Below, piece after piece: positions 24,630 through 36,312 of a stretch of 64,000 nt of DNA. Position 1 is the stretch's first letter; each line of letters opens with the position of its first letter. The notes beneath the pieces are model-generated. The model did not search any database. It had not been told where the DNA came from and saw only the letters and a list, made by a program, of their open reading frames with translations. Origin of the DNA: Polycyclovorans sp002706265. GTDB lineage: Bacteria > Pseudomonadota > Gammaproteobacteria > Nevskiales > Nevskiaceae. The DNA lies in assembly GCA_963973915.1 (NCBI GenBank), contig CAXBBM010000008.1, forward strand, positions 1 to 64,000, in the 5' to 3' direction. Position numbers and translations under genes: made by a program.

Positions 24630-26180
24630 ATGAGCACCTCTTTAATGAAGTCGTCAGCAGTGGTCGGCGGAATGACGCTGATCTCGCGCGTGCTCGGCTT
24701 TGTGCGCGACATCCTGTTCGCCGCCGCCTTCGGCGCAGGGGCGGGCATGGACGCCTTTCTGGTGGCGCTGAAAATTCCCAACTTCGGGCGCCGCATGTTT
24801 GCCGAGGGGGCGTTTGCGCAGTCGTTCGTTCCGGTGTTCACCGAAACCCGCACCCGGGGCACGCACGAAGATGTGAGCGATCTGCTCTCCCGGGTCAGCG
24901 GCACCCTGGGCGGGGTGCTGGGCGCCATCACCCTGGTGGGCTGCCTGGCCAGCCCGTTGCTGATGGGCCTGTTCGCCCCGGGGTTCGCCGATGATCCGGC
25001 GCAGTTCGCGCTGGGCGCCGACATGCTGCGCTGGACGTTTCCGTATCTGATGTTCATCTCGCTCACCGCCATGGCCGGCGGGGTGCTCAACAGCTACGGC
25101 CAGTTTGCGGTGCCGGCCATCACGCCGGTGATTCTCAACATCTGCCTCATCGCGGCCGCCTTCATCGACAACGATTCGGTGCAGGTGCTGGCCTACGCGG
25201 TGTTCGCTGCGGGCATTCTGCAGCTGGCCGCGCAACTGCCCAGCCTGCGGCGGCTGAACCTGACGCCGCGGCCGCGCTGGGGCTGGGGCGATGCCCGGGT
25301 GCAGCGCATCATGAAATTGATGGTGCCGATCATGATCGGCTCGTCGGTGGCCCAGGTGAGCCTGCTGCTCGACACCATCATTGCCAGCTTTCTGGTCACC
25401 GGCAGCGTCAGTTGGCTGTATTTCGCCGATCGGTTGATGGAGTTTCCGCTGGGCTTGTTCAGCATTGCCATCGGCACGGTGATTCTGCCGACGCTCTCGG
25501 CGCAGTTCGCCAGCCAGTCCGACACCGCGTTTTCCGACACCCTGGATTGGGCGCTGAAGCTGCTGTTGCTGGTGGGCTTGCCGGCAGCGCTGGGCCTGTT
25601 CGTGCTGGCCGGGCCTTTGGTGGTGACCCTGTTCCAGTACCGGGCCTTCACCGCCACCGACGTGCACATGACCGCTGCGGCGCTGATGGCCTATGCCTTC
25701 GGCTTCATGGGGTTTTCGCTGGTGAAGATTCTGGTGCCGGGCTTTTACGCCCGGCAAGAGACGCGCATTCCGGTGCGCTACGCGATCACCGCGTTGCTCA
25801 GTGGCATGGCCCTGTCGGTCACGGGCGTGCTGGTGGCCGTGCATTTCGAGTTCGGCGCGCCGCACGCGGTTCTGGCTGCGGCCACCTCGACCTCGGCGTG
25901 GATCAATGCGCTGCTGCTGTTCGGGCGCCTGCGGCGTGACGGCGTTTATGTGCCGGTTGCCGCGCCGTGGAAGACGTTTGGCCTGCGCCTGCTGCTGGCC
26001 AACCTGGCCATGGTGACGGTGGTGGTCGTGCTGCAAGGTCCGCTGCAACTGTGGCTGGACCTGCCGCTGCTCGACCGCGTGCTGCGGCTGCTGTGGGTGC
26101 TGGCCGCTGCGGGCCTGAGCTATGGTGCAATGCTGTTCCTGACGGGCCTGCGCCCGCACCACCTGCACCGCCGAAGCTGA
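24630..26180 (+). CDS. murJ: lipid II flippase MurJ
   Basis: MurJ flips lipid II across the inner membrane for peptidoglycan synthesis. The 516-residue product has about 14 membrane helices and the MurJ/MviN motifs: SAVVGGMTLISRVLGFVRD at the N-terminus, MFAEGAFAQSFVPVF, and NFGRRMFAE with the conserved arginines. ATG 24630 begins MSTSLMKSSAVVGG, the usual N-terminus; the frame upstream is GC-rich noise. The stop codon overlaps the ribF ATG by one base, so murJ-ribF-ileS forms an operon. Confidence 0.95.
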   Translation: MSTSLMKSSAVVGGMTLISRVLGFVRDILFAAAFGAGAGMDAFLVALKIPNFGRRMFAEGAFAQSFVPVFTETRTRGTHEDVSDLLSRVSGTLGGVLGAITLVGCLASPLLMGLFAPGFADDPAQFALGADMLRWTFPYLMFISLTAMAGGVLNSYGQFAVPAITPVILNICLIAAAFIDNDSVQVLAYAVFAAGILQLAAQLPSLRRLNLTPRPRWGWGDARVQRIMKLMVPIMIGSSVAQVSLLLDTIIASFLVTGSVSWLYFADRLMEFPLGLFSIAIGTVILPTLSAQFASQSDTAFSDTLDWALKLLLLVGLPAALGLFVLAGPLVVTLFQYRAFTATDVHMTAAALMAYAFGFMGFSLVKILVPGFYARQETRIPVRYAITALLSGMALSVTGVLVAVHFEFGAPHAVLAAATSTSAWINALLLFGRLRRDGVYVPVAAPWKTFGLRLLLANLAMVTVVVVLQGPLQLWLDLPLLDRVLRLLWVLAAAGLSYGAMLFLTGLRPHHLHRRS

Positions 26181-27106
26181 TGAAACTTGTTCGTGGCCAA
26201 TGCAATGCCGCTGCGCTGAACCGTCCCTGTGTGGTGACGATTGGCAACTTCGATGGCGTACACCGGGGGCATCAGGCGTTGATCGCCGCCGCGCGGCGGC
26301 AGGCCGATGCCCTGCACCTGCCGGTGACCCTGCTGACCTTCGAGCCCACGCCGCTGGAGGTCTTCGCCCCACAATCCGCCCCGCTGCGCGTCACCACCTT
26401 GCGCACCAAGCTTCGCGATCTGGCGCGTTATGGCGTCGATCAGGTGCTGGTGCAACGCTTTCACCCCGAATTCGCCGCCACCGCGCCCGCAGCGTTCGTG
26501 ACCGAATTGCTGGTGCGCGACCTGGGCGCCAGGGCGGTGGTGGTGGGGGACGATTTTCACTTCGGCAAGGCGCGCGGTGGCGATTTCTCGCTGCTCACGG
26601 CCATGGGCGAAAAGCTGGGTTTCAGCACCCATGCGCTGGGCACCGTGGCGGCGGACGAGATGCGGGTCAGCTCCACTGCGGTGCGAAAGGCCCTGGCGGC
26701 GGCCGATCTGGCCACCGTGGCGCGACTGCTGGGGCGACCCTATCAGGTGCTTGGCCGGGTGCGGCACGGCCTGCGACTGGGCCGGACGCTCGACATGCCC
26801 ACCGCAAACCTGCCGATTCACCGCCCGCTGGCGCTGCGCCACGGCGTGTACTGCGTTGAACTGCAGCGCGGCCGCCAGACCCTGCCGGGCGTGGCCAATT
26901 ACGGCGTTCGTCCGACCCTGGGCGGCACGCCCGCCTTGCTGGAGGTGCACTGCCTCGCCGACCCCGGAAATCTGTACGGCGCCGAGGTGAACGTGACCTT
27001 TGTGAAGGCCCTGCGCGATGAGTCGCGCTTTGACTCGCTGGACGCTCTCAAGGCGCAGATGCGGGTGGATCGCGAGGCAGCGCGACAGCACTTCTCCTAT
27101 CCTTAG
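26180..27106 (+). CDS. ribF: bifunctional riboflavin kinase/FAD synthetase RibF
   Basis: RibF converts riboflavin to FMN and then FAD. The 308-residue product has the N-terminal nucleotidyltransferase domain (TIGNFDGVHRGHQALI near residue 18, VVGDDFHFGKARGGD near 118, VSSTAVRKAL). The C-terminal riboflavin kinase domain carries GRVRHGLRLGRTLDMPTAN near residue 195, then VANYGVRPT and LYGAEVNVTFVKALRDE. The start overlaps the murJ stop (TGATG-type junction). ileS follows 30 bp later. Confidence 0.96.
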   Translation: MKLVRGQCNAAALNRPCVVTIGNFDGVHRGHQALIAAARRQADALHLPVTLLTFEPTPLEVFAPQSAPLRVTTLRTKLRDLARYGVDQVLVQRFHPEFAATAPAAFVTELLVRDLGARAVVVGDDFHFGKARGGDFSLLTAMGEKLGFSTHALGTVAADEMRVSSTAVRKALAAADLATVARLLGRPYQVLGRVRHGLRLGRTLDMPTANLPIHRPLALRHGVYCVELQRGRQTLPGVANYGVRPTLGGTPALLEVHCLADPGNLYGAEVNVTFVKALRDESRFDSLDALKAQMRVDREAARQHFSYP

Positions 27107-27136
27107 CGGTTTGCCGCACGCCCAATCGAGCCGTAC

Positions 27137-29920
27137 GTGACCATCGACTACAAATCCACGCTCAATCTTCCGAACACGGTTTTTCCCATGCAGGCCAATC
27201 TGGCCAAGCGGGAGCCGGACTGGCTGGCGCGCTGGCAGGCCGAAGAGATTTACGCCCAGGCGCTGAACGCCGGAGACGCCGCGCGTCCGTTCTGGTTTGT
27301 CGATGGCCCGCCGTATGCCAACGGCGACATCCACATCGGCCATGCTGTCAACAAGGTGCTGAAGGACATGGTGGTCAAGGCCGCCCGGCTCGACGGCCAC
27401 CGGGCCGCGTTCATCCCCGGCTGGGACTGCCACGGCCTGCCCATTGAACTGCAGGTGGAAAAGAAGTTCGGCAAGGTCGGCGACAAGCTCAACGCCGCCG
27501 AATTTCGCGCCAAATGCCGCGAATATGCCGAAGAACAGGTGCAGCGCCAGCGCGCCGACTTTGAACGGCTGGGCGTGCTCGCCGACTGGGACCAGCCCTA
27601 CCTGACCATGCTGCCGGCCTTCGAGGCCGAGCAGATTCGTTCACTGGCGCTGATTGTGGAGAACGGCCACCTGGCGCGCGGCTTCAAGCCGGTGCACTGG
27701 TGCCTGGACTGCGGCTCGTCGCTGGCCGAGGCCGAGGTGGAGTATCAGGACAAGACCTCGCAGGCCATCGACGTGTGCTTTGCCGCCGCCGACCCCGCCG
27801 ATCTGGCGCGGCGCTTTGGCGTCGCCGATGCCAGTGGTGCCGCCTTCGTGATCTGGACCACCACGCCCTGGACCCTGCCGGCGAACCAGGCGATCTGCGT
27901 GCACCCGGCGCTGGACTACGCACTGGTGCAGTTGGGGTCGCGGCGGCTGGTGCTGGCCGCCGGGCTGGTCGACGCAGTGGCCGCGCGGGTGGGCGAGACC
28001 GCCGAGGTGCTGGCCACGGTCGCCGGCAGCCGGTTGGCGGGCAGCGCGGCGCAGCATCCGTTTGCCGAGCGGGTTGTTCCGGTGCTGACCGGCGAGCACG
28101 TGACCCTCGATGCCGGCACCGGCCTGGTCCACACCGCGCCCGCGCATGGCGCCGATGACTACGCCGTAGGCCAGCGCGAAGGCTTGCCGGTGGCCAATCC
28201 AGTGGCCTCCAACGGGGTGTTCATCAACGGCACACCGCTGGTGGAAGGCGTGCACGTCCGCAAGGCCGATGCGCCGGTGATCGACGGCCTGCGCGAGCGC
28301 GGCGCCCTGTTGCATTTGGGGTCGTTGCATCACAGCTATCCCCATTGCTGGCGCCACAAGACGCCGCTGATTCAGCGTGCCACGCCGCAGTGGTTCATCG
28401 CCATGGACGGCGCCGGGCTGCGTGAACAGGCGCAAAAGGCCGTGGCCGCAACCCGGTGGATTCCCGCCTGGGGTGAAGCGCGCATCGCCAAAATGGTGGC
28501 GGGCCGGCCCGACTGGTGCATCTCGCGCCAGCGCTATTGGGGCGTGCCGCTGGCGGTGTTCGTGCATCGCGAGACGCAAACCCTGCACCCCGACACCCCG
28601 GCGCTGCTGCACCGGGTGGCCAATGCCGTCGATCAGGGGGGGCTGGAGGTGTGGTTCGGCTCCAGCAACGAAGATTGGGGCGTGAGCGATGCGTACGAGA
28701 AAGGCACCGATACGCTGGATGTGTGGTTCGATTCCGGCGTCGTGCACCAGGCCAGCTTCAAGGCGCTGGGCATCCCTCGCCCTGAGCAGGCCGACATCTA
28801 TCTTGAGGGATCGGACCAGCACCGAGGCTGGTTTCAGTCGTCGCTGCTGACCTCCACCGCCATGCACGGCCGCGCGCCCTACAAAAGCGTGCTGACCCAC
28901 GGCTTCACCGTGGACGAGCAGGGCCGCAAGATGTCGAAAAGCCTCGGCAACGTGGTGGCGCCGCAGAAGGTCACCTCGACCCTGGGCGCCGACGTGCTGC
29001 GCCTGTGGGTGGCCAGCAGTGATTACTCCGGCGAGATCGCCATCTCGGACAACCTGCTCAAGCGCATCGCCGACGCCTATCGGCGCATTCGCAACACCGC
29101 CCGCTACCTGTTGGGCGCGCTCGACCAGTTTGATCCGGACACCCACGCCGTCCCGGCCGACGAGTTGGTGGCTGTCGATGCCTGGGCCATTGCCCAGGCC
29201 GCTGCACTTCAGACCGAGTTGCAGGCGGCTTACGCCGCGCGCGAATTCCACCGCGTGTATCACGCGCTGCACAATTACTGCGTCAATGATCTGGGCGGCC
29301 TGTACCTGGACCTGCTCAAAGACCGGCTCTACACCACGCCGCGCAGCAGTCTGGCGCGCCGCTCGGCGCAGACGGCGCTGTTCCACATTGCCGAAGCGCT
29401 GGTCCGCTGGATCGCACCCATCACCTCGTTCACCGCCGACGAGATCTGGCAGCTGATGCCGGGTGACCGCAGCGCGACCGTGTTCGGCCAGCGCTGGCAT
29501 TCGCTCCCCAGCGTGAACGGCGCCCAGCTCGACTGGGCGCGGCTGAGTCTGGCGCGCGAGGCCGTCAAGAAAGTGCTGGAAGACCTGCGTGCCGCCGGCC
29601 AGGTGGGCAGCGCCCTGTCGGCAGACCTGACCCTGTCGGGCGACGCAGCACTGCTGGCGGCGCTGCGCCAGCCAGGTGACGAACTTCGATTCTGGTTCAT
29701 GACCTCGGCCGCCCAGGTGACCGACCACACCGAAGGCACCTGCTTCACCCTGGACAACGGCGAAAAACTGATCGTCAACGCCGTCGCCAGCCCCCACGCC
29801 AAGTGCGAGCGCTGCTGGCATTACCGCCAAGACGTGGGGTCTCACGCAGCGCACGCCACGCTGTGCGGCCGTTGCGTGGACAACATCGAAGGCCAGGGCG
29901 AGGCCCGGCGCTGGATCTGA
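27137..29920 (+). CDS. ileS: isoleucyl-tRNA synthetase
   Basis: The enzyme charges tRNA-Ile. The 927-residue product starts at a GTG. It shows the HIGH motif (66-69, in PPYANGDIHIGHA), the editing domain (TTPWTLPANQAI and the GLVHTAPAHGADDY segment) and KMSKS in GRKMSKSLGN. The C-terminal zinc finger CERCWHYRQDVG...CGRC is the bacterial type I arrangement. lspA, its classic downstream partner, is elsewhere in the window. A tRNA gene with its own promoter follows. Confidence 0.97.
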   Translation: MTIDYKSTLNLPNTVFPMQANLAKREPDWLARWQAEEIYAQALNAGDAARPFWFVDGPPYANGDIHIGHAVNKVLKDMVVKAARLDGHRAAFIPGWDCHGLPIELQVEKKFGKVGDKLNAAEFRAKCREYAEEQVQRQRADFERLGVLADWDQPYLTMLPAFEAEQIRSLALIVENGHLARGFKPVHWCLDCGSSLAEAEVEYQDKTSQAIDVCFAAADPADLARRFGVADASGAAFVIWTTTPWTLPANQAICVHPALDYALVQLGSRRLVLAAGLVDAVAARVGETAEVLATVAGSRLAGSAAQHPFAERVVPVLTGEHVTLDAGTGLVHTAPAHGADDYAVGQREGLPVANPVASNGVFINGTPLVEGVHVRKADAPVIDGLRERGALLHLGSLHHSYPHCWRHKTPLIQRATPQWFIAMDGAGLREQAQKAVAATRWIPAWGEARIAKMVAGRPDWCISRQRYWGVPLAVFVHRETQTLHPDTPALLHRVANAVDQGGLEVWFGSSNEDWGVSDAYEKGTDTLDVWFDSGVVHQASFKALGIPRPEQADIYLEGSDQHRGWFQSSLLTSTAMHGRAPYKSVLTHGFTVDEQGRKMSKSLGNVVAPQKVTSTLGADVLRLWVASSDYSGEIAISDNLLKRIADAYRRIRNTARYLLGALDQFDPDTHAVPADELVAVDAWAIAQAAALQTELQAAYAAREFHRVYHALHNYCVNDLGGLYLDLLKDRLYTTPRSSLARRSAQTALFHIAEALVRWIAPITSFTADEIWQLMPGDRSATVFGQRWHSLPSVNGAQLDWARLSLAREAVKKVLEDLRAAGQVGSALSADLTLSGDAALLAALRQPGDELRFWFMTSAAQVTDHTEGTCFTLDNGEKLIVNAVASPHAKCERCWHYRQDVGSHAAHATLCGRCVDNIEGQGEARRWI

Positions 29921-29957
29921 CGCACCCGCCCAATTTCGCCAAACCCGCGCCCGAGCG

Positions 29958-29986
29958 TTTCCGCCCGCAGAAGCTTTCGCTATAAT
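29958..29986 (+). promoter_or_regulatory. sigma-70 promoter of tRNA-Met
   Basis: The perfect -10 TATAAT (29981-29986) lies 17 bp from the -35-like TTTCCG (29958-29963). GC-rich bases after the -10 resemble a stringent discriminator (CGCCGGC). The tRNA begins 26 bp after the -10. Confidence 0.75.
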
Positions 29987-30012
29987 CGCCGGCTTGTTCG
30001 CGGCCTCCACGT

Positions 30013-30089
<77 letters not shown>

Positions 30090-30107
30090 TTTTCCTGTTC
30101 AGACGAT

Positions 30108-30587
30108 TCAGCCTTCAGGCGGGTCTGCAGTCGGCCGATTCTGTTCGGCTTCGAGCCAGGCCCTCAGCGCTTCGACACGATCTCGGTTGACCCCGAAGTC
30201 TCGGTAGCCAAAACGGGAAATCGAGCGGACGTGAATCACTGGGTCGTCTCCGGCCAGTAATTCCAGATCGTCATGAAACCGCATCGTGGGCGAGACGAAG
30301 ACTGCGTGCACATAGCCGGGTTTGATGTGCTCGATGCGCGCGCCGGGCAGGCCGCTGACATGCTGGGCCAACAGGGTGAGGGCGGTGTCCGGGTCGCCCG
30401 CGACGCGCAAGGGCGCGATGGCATGGGGTTCGTCGGTGGCGATGGATGACACGCAACTGGGACGCGCCGGGCAGTCGGTGAACTTGCCGCTGATGGCGTA
30501 GAGATGCGTCGGGGTGCGCAAGGTGAAAAACAGCGCCATCGCGACAAAGATCAAAACCAGACCCAGGATCCACTTGAGTGCGTGCAT
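30108..30587 (-). CDS. DUF1499 family protein
   Basis: The 159-residue protein has one N-terminal hydrophobic helix (about 5-24), which may be an anchor or signal. A DUF1499 domain follows, recognised by FTDCPARPSCVSSIATDEPH, YVHAVFVSPTMRFHDDLEL and SISRFGYRDFGVNRDRVEAL. The family has no firm function. The start at 30587 is supported by GGAGG five bases upstream; in-frame starts at 30599 and 30665 are less well placed. It lies convergent to tRNA-Met and divergent from the patatin gene. Confidence 0.85.
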   Translation of the reverse strand: MHALKWILGLVLIFVAMALFFTLRTPTHLYAISGKFTDCPARPSCVSSIATDEPHAIAPLRVAGDPDTALTLLAQHVSGLPGARIEHIKPGYVHAVFVSPTMRFHDDLELLAGDDPVIHVRSISRFGYRDFGVNRDRVEALRAWLEAEQNRPTADPPEG

Positions 30588-30786
30588 GCAGGCCTCCATC
30601 GGCCGTTGGCGAGGACGGGGATGATAGGGACGCTGCTCAGGAACCACAAAATGGCGTCGGTCCACGCGGGGCGCTGCACTTTGCCCGGCATGTCGTGACC
30701 CGGCGGTGGAGGCTTGATCGCCCCGGGGTAAATGCCGCTAACCTATGGCGTCTGCTGCTGCAGCCCTTACGCCACGCGGTCTATTG

Positions 30787-32295
30787 ATGAACCAACCCTT
30801 GAACGTTGCGCCGGCCGCCACGGATCACCCCGTGGTGAGCACGCCCGGCACCCGCACCCATGTCGCCCCCAGGCTGCTGCGGCGGCGCCTGCATGACGCG
30901 ACGGATTACGCCTCCTGGGCCGAAGCGGCCAAGGCTCTGGATCGCCTCAGCGGGCGTGAGCGCTGGCGACAACGCGACATCAGTGCCTTGTACGACTACG
31001 CCAACTTGCGTGAGCGGGTGGACCACCTTCGCGCCCTGCGTGCCAAGGGTGACAACCAGGGTCTGGTGTTCGCCATCGAAGAGGGCGTGCACGGCAATCT
31101 GGGCGGCATGGGCAAGCCGATTCTTTACAGCAAGGCCCGGTTTGGCACCAAGCAGCTGATCGAGGACTATGTCGATTGCGTGGCTGAGGCACTTCGCCAC
31201 ATCGAGCGTCTGCCCAGGCGCGAGATGTCGGACGCTGCGAAGCTGGATCTGTTCCGCCGCGCCAGCCACTGTTACGGCCGCTCGGCCCTGATGTTCAGCG
31301 CCGGCGGGGCTTTGGTCTATTTCCACTTCGGGGTCGCCAAGGCCTTGCTGGAGCAGCGATTGCTGCCGAACGTGCTGTCGGGCTCCAGTGCGGGCGCCAT
31401 CACCGTGGCCCTTCTGGGCACCCATACCGAAGCCGAACTTGACGCCCTCTTTGCCGCTGGCAATCTTCGAGTCGGGGATGAATGGGCGCCCAACTGGTTT
31501 GAACGCAGCACCGGCCTTCGGCGCGTTTTTGACGCGGATGCGTTTGATGCGACCTTTGAGCGGCTGATCCCCGACCTGACGTTTCGCGAGGCCTTCGAGC
31601 GCAGTGGTCGCCATATCAGCATTTCGGTCAGCCCTTGCGAGCGCCATCACAGCCCGCGCCTGCTGAATGCCTTGACTGCGCCGCACGTGCTGATCCGTTC
31701 AGCCGTGCAGGCGTCCTGCTCGGTCCCCGGGCTGTTCGAGCCGGTGCAACTTATGGCCCGCGATGCCCAGGGCAGAACGGTGCCCTACCTGCGCTCACGC
31801 TGGATCGATGGGGTGTTCGCGGCCGACCTGCCGGCCAAGCAGTTGGCGCGTCTGTACGGCACCAATCACTACATCGTCAGCATGATCAACCCGTTTCTGC
31901 TGCCGACCTTTCGCGATCACAAGCTGCAGGGCACGGGCCTGCAGCCTCTGGCGCGCTCTGCCAAGTCGGCAGCGCGCAGCGCCTTGAAGACGGCCGATGT
32001 TTATCTGGGCAAGTACCTGCCGACCTCATCGCTGGGGGTGGTCAACAAGGTGGCGCACGACCTGCTCTCGCAGGACTACGTGGGCGACATCAGCATCGCG
32101 CCGCGCCGCCGGGTGTTTTCACCCCTGCGGCTGTTGTCGCCGTACACCAACGATGAGATCGACGAATTGATGCGGGTCGGCGAGCGCCAGACCTGGCCGC
32201 GCATCGAGATGATCCGCATCTGCACCCAGATCAGCCGAACGCTGGAAGAGATTCTGGAGCGGGTCGATCGCGGCGCGATCGAAGCCTTGACCTGA
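30787..32295 (+). CDS. patatin-like phospholipase with DUF3336 domain
   Basis: The protein is about 502 residues. The N-terminal DUF3336 region (about 25-165) includes LYDYANLRERVDHLR and EGVHGNLGGMGKPILY. The patatin domain follows with oxyanion segment FSAGGALVYFHFGVAKALLE, nucleophile Ser201 in GSSAG and an aspartate in WIDGVFAADLP. DGV replaces the usual DGG/DGA. This pairing is seen in triacylglycerol lipases and bacterial relatives, so lipid-ester hydrolysis is likely; the natural substrate is unknown. There is no signal peptide. ATG 30787 is preferred; ATG 30745 would add 14 residues. Confidence 0.87.
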   Translation: MNQPLNVAPAATDHPVVSTPGTRTHVAPRLLRRRLHDATDYASWAEAAKALDRLSGRERWRQRDISALYDYANLRERVDHLRALRAKGDNQGLVFAIEEGVHGNLGGMGKPILYSKARFGTKQLIEDYVDCVAEALRHIERLPRREMSDAAKLDLFRRASHCYGRSALMFSAGGALVYFHFGVAKALLEQRLLPNVLSGSSAGAITVALLGTHTEAELDALFAAGNLRVGDEWAPNWFERSTGLRRVFDADAFDATFERLIPDLTFREAFERSGRHISISVSPCERHHSPRLLNALTAPHVLIRSAVQASCSVPGLFEPVQLMARDAQGRTVPYLRSRWIDGVFAADLPAKQLARLYGTNHYIVSMINPFLLPTFRDHKLQGTGLQPLARSAKSAARSALKTADVYLGKYLPTSSLGVVNKVAHDLLSQDYVGDISIAPRRRVFSPLRLLSPYTNDEIDELMRVGERQTWPRIEMIRICTQISRTLEEILERVDRGAIEALT

Positions 32296-32360
32296 AGCCT
32301 GGTCGGACCTCACCCGCACAACCCGATGGCGGATCGCCCGCGTCTGGAACGACGCGGAAA

Positions 32361-32384
32361 CCCCGCCCGGCAGTCCGGACGGGG
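32361..32384. terminator. GC-rich hairpin downstream of icd
   Basis: CCCCGCCCGG-CAGT-CCGGACGGGG forms a stem with one bulge between the convergent patatin and icd genes. There is no T-run on either strand, so termination by it alone is doubtful. Confidence 0.35.
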
Positions 32385-32415
32385 CAGGCCCTGTGCGCGG
32401 GCTGGCGCGCGCGGA

Positions 32416-34647
<2,232 letters not shown>

Positions 34648-34950
34648 GGGTTCTCGTCCTGGATGCGCAGTGGGGGCGCGCATCGGCGCAGCGAACGCGG
34701 GGTCCCTTGTTGCGGCAGACCCGTCGCGTGCGCAGCCGATGGCGCACCCCGATTCTATGGTGAGGGCCGCACTGCTGCAGTCCCCGGCCTTGTCCGATGC
34801 AAAGCGTGAGCGCCGGCGGTTACGAAATGAGGTCAGCGCAGATGCCGGCGATCGTGCAGGGGATGCGTGGGATGCGTGGGCAGGGACCCGGACCGCGACC
34901 AGGCCGGTGGCGCGCCGTGCAGGTGCAGGGCGCGCGCATTGCAGCGCGAA
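34648..34950. other. intergenic region between icd and the ankyrin gene
   Basis: No gene is apparent in these 303 bp. A minus-strand TAGAAT (complement at 34752-34757) could be the -10 of icd, with only a weak -35. A 9-bp direct duplication (GGGATGCGT, about 34860-34879) is present. No stable RNA or known regulatory motif was recognised. Confidence 0.5.
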
Positions 34951-35613
34951 CTATTGCAGGCCGTTGTCCAGCAGGTGCGCAACGTCGAGATGGCCGCGTT
35001 CGCGCGCCAGGTCGGCGGCGGTCTTGTCGTCTTCAGTCTTGAGGCTGCGGTCCACGCCACGGGCCATCAGCAGTCGCGTCAGGCCGTTGAAGCCGCGGGT
35101 GGCGGCCAGGTGCAGCGCGGTGATGCCGCTGCCGCCCACATGGTGCACATCGGCGCCAAAGCCGATCAGCAAGGGGGCCATCTGCTCGCCCGCCGGGCCG
35201 GCGATGGCGGCGTGCATGGGGGTGTTCTGCATCGGGTTTTCACTGATCGAATCGATGGGCGCGCCCAGCCCGATCAGCACCAGCAGCGCATCACGCTGGC
35301 CGAAGAAGGCGGCGAGGTGCAGGGGCGTCCAGCCGTCAACACTGTGGCGGCGAATGGCGTCCGGCGCGTCGAGCACATGCCGGGCAACGGCCGGGGTGTC
35401 GTCGAGCGCCACCGCTTCGTGCAGGCTCAGCGGCCGATAGGCGCGCAGCAGTTCGGCAATTTCCTGTGCGCCGTTGTACAGCGCGAACATCAACGGGCTC
35501 AGCCCCCCGGGCAACGGGTCGGTGGCCTGTGACGCGTCACGCGCCAGCGCGGCGCGTGCGGCTTCGGTATCGCGATTCTGGATCGCGTGCATCAGGGGTC
35601 TTACGTCGGACAT
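34951..35613 (-). CDS. ankyrin-repeat protein
   Basis: The 220-residue protein is built of ankyrin repeats. At least four are visible: GLSPLMFALYNGAQEIAELL, GWTPLHLAAFFGQRDALLVL, NTPMHAAIAGPAGEQMAPLL and GITALHLAATRGFNGLTRLL, followed by a partial DKTAADLARERGHLDVAHLL. There is no signal peptide or enzymatic domain. Ankyrin proteins mediate protein-protein contact; the partner is unknown. It lies 18 bp downstream of the glutathione transferase gene on the same strand. Confidence 0.9.
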   Translation of the reverse strand: MSDVRPLMHAIQNRDTEAARAALARDASQATDPLPGGLSPLMFALYNGAQEIAELLRAYRPLSLHEAVALDDTPAVARHVLDAPDAIRRHSVDGWTPLHLAAFFGQRDALLVLIGLGAPIDSISENPMQNTPMHAAIAGPAGEQMAPLLIGFGADVHHVGGSGITALHLAATRGFNGLTRLLMARGVDRSLKTEDDKTAADLARERGHLDVAHLLDNGLQ

Positions 35614-35631
35614 GGTGGCGTGCCTGGCGGT

Positions 35632-36246
35632 TTACTTGGCGGCGGGCGGTTCGGTCGCCAGCATCGAGGGTCGGGCGGCGAAGGCATCGAACCACTCGAT
35701 GAGCGACGGTGCGCGTTGACGCCAGTTGAGGTACGGCAGGCGCAGGTCAAGATAGGCCAGCGCGATGCCTGTGGTGAGGTTGGCAACGCTGGGCACCGCA
35801 GCGGGGTCGCCCAGCGCGTTGGATTCGAGCGCCAGCATGTCGAGCGCACGCTCAATGGCATCGGCCTGACGATCGAGCGCGGCCGGCATGATGATGCTTT
35901 CGGGACGCCGCTTTTCGAGCACGCTGGCAACCGCGGCTTCGATGACGCCCTCGGCAATCGTCGCCCGGCGCGCCGCGGCCCAGCGGGCAGATTCCACTGG
36001 CAGCCGGTTGCTCTGGGTGGCCTGCAGCCATTCAAGAATCAGCTTGGAGTCGGGCAGGGCCAAACCTTCGTCGGTGATCAAGGTCGGGATGCGCGACAGC
36101 GGGTTGGCCGCCAGCAGTTCGGGCGGCGGCGAGGCCGCGAACGGGTCGGTGAGGACCTCTTCGACCCGATCTGAAAGGCCCATCTCGTGCATGGCGACAC
36201 GCACCTTGCGGGCGAACGGGGAAGTGGCGTTGCAAAAAAGCTTCAT
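35632..36246 (-). CDS. glutathione S-transferase family protein
   Basis: The 204-residue protein has an N-terminal thioredoxin-like domain (MKLFCNATSPFARKVRVAM, with Ser9 or Cys5 as candidate thiol-activating residues) and the cis-proline region NPLSRIPTLITDEG. DSKLILEWL follows, then an all-helical C-terminal domain. The substrate is unknown. It sits downstream of trxB and upstream of an ankyrin gene, all minus strand, which suggests a loose thiol-redox grouping. Confidence 0.9.
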   Translation of the reverse strand: MKLFCNATSPFARKVRVAMHEMGLSDRVEEVLTDPFAASPPPELLAANPLSRIPTLITDEGLALPDSKLILEWLQATQSNRLPVESARWAAARRATIAEGVIEAAVASVLEKRRPESIIMPAALDRQADAIERALDMLALESNALGDPAAVPSVANLTTGIALAYLDLRLPYLNWRQRAPSLIEWFDAFAARPSMLATEPPAAK

Positions 36247-36282
36247 TCGGCAGGTCTCGTCAGGAAACGGCAGCGCGGCGGC

Positions 36283-36303
36283 CCGGCCTTGTGGCGAGGC
36301 CGG
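36283..36303. terminator. hairpin between trxB and the glutathione transferase gene
   Basis: CCGGCCT-TGTGGCG-AGGCCGG forms a 7-bp stem just past the trxB stop codon. It has no T-run, so it may be an mRNA-stabilising 3' hairpin rather than a terminator. Confidence 0.35.
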
Positions 36304-36312
36304 CCTTCAGAA

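Noticed and set aside
24654..26372. 572-codon minus-strand frame opposite murJ
   Set aside because: It is extremely His/Gln/Arg-rich, a typical shadow of a GC-rich membrane-protein gene.
27641..30010. 789-codon minus-strand frame opposite ileS
   Set aside because: It is antisense to isoleucyl-tRNA synthetase with intact HIGH and KMSKS motifs, and its translation has biased composition and no recognisable domain.
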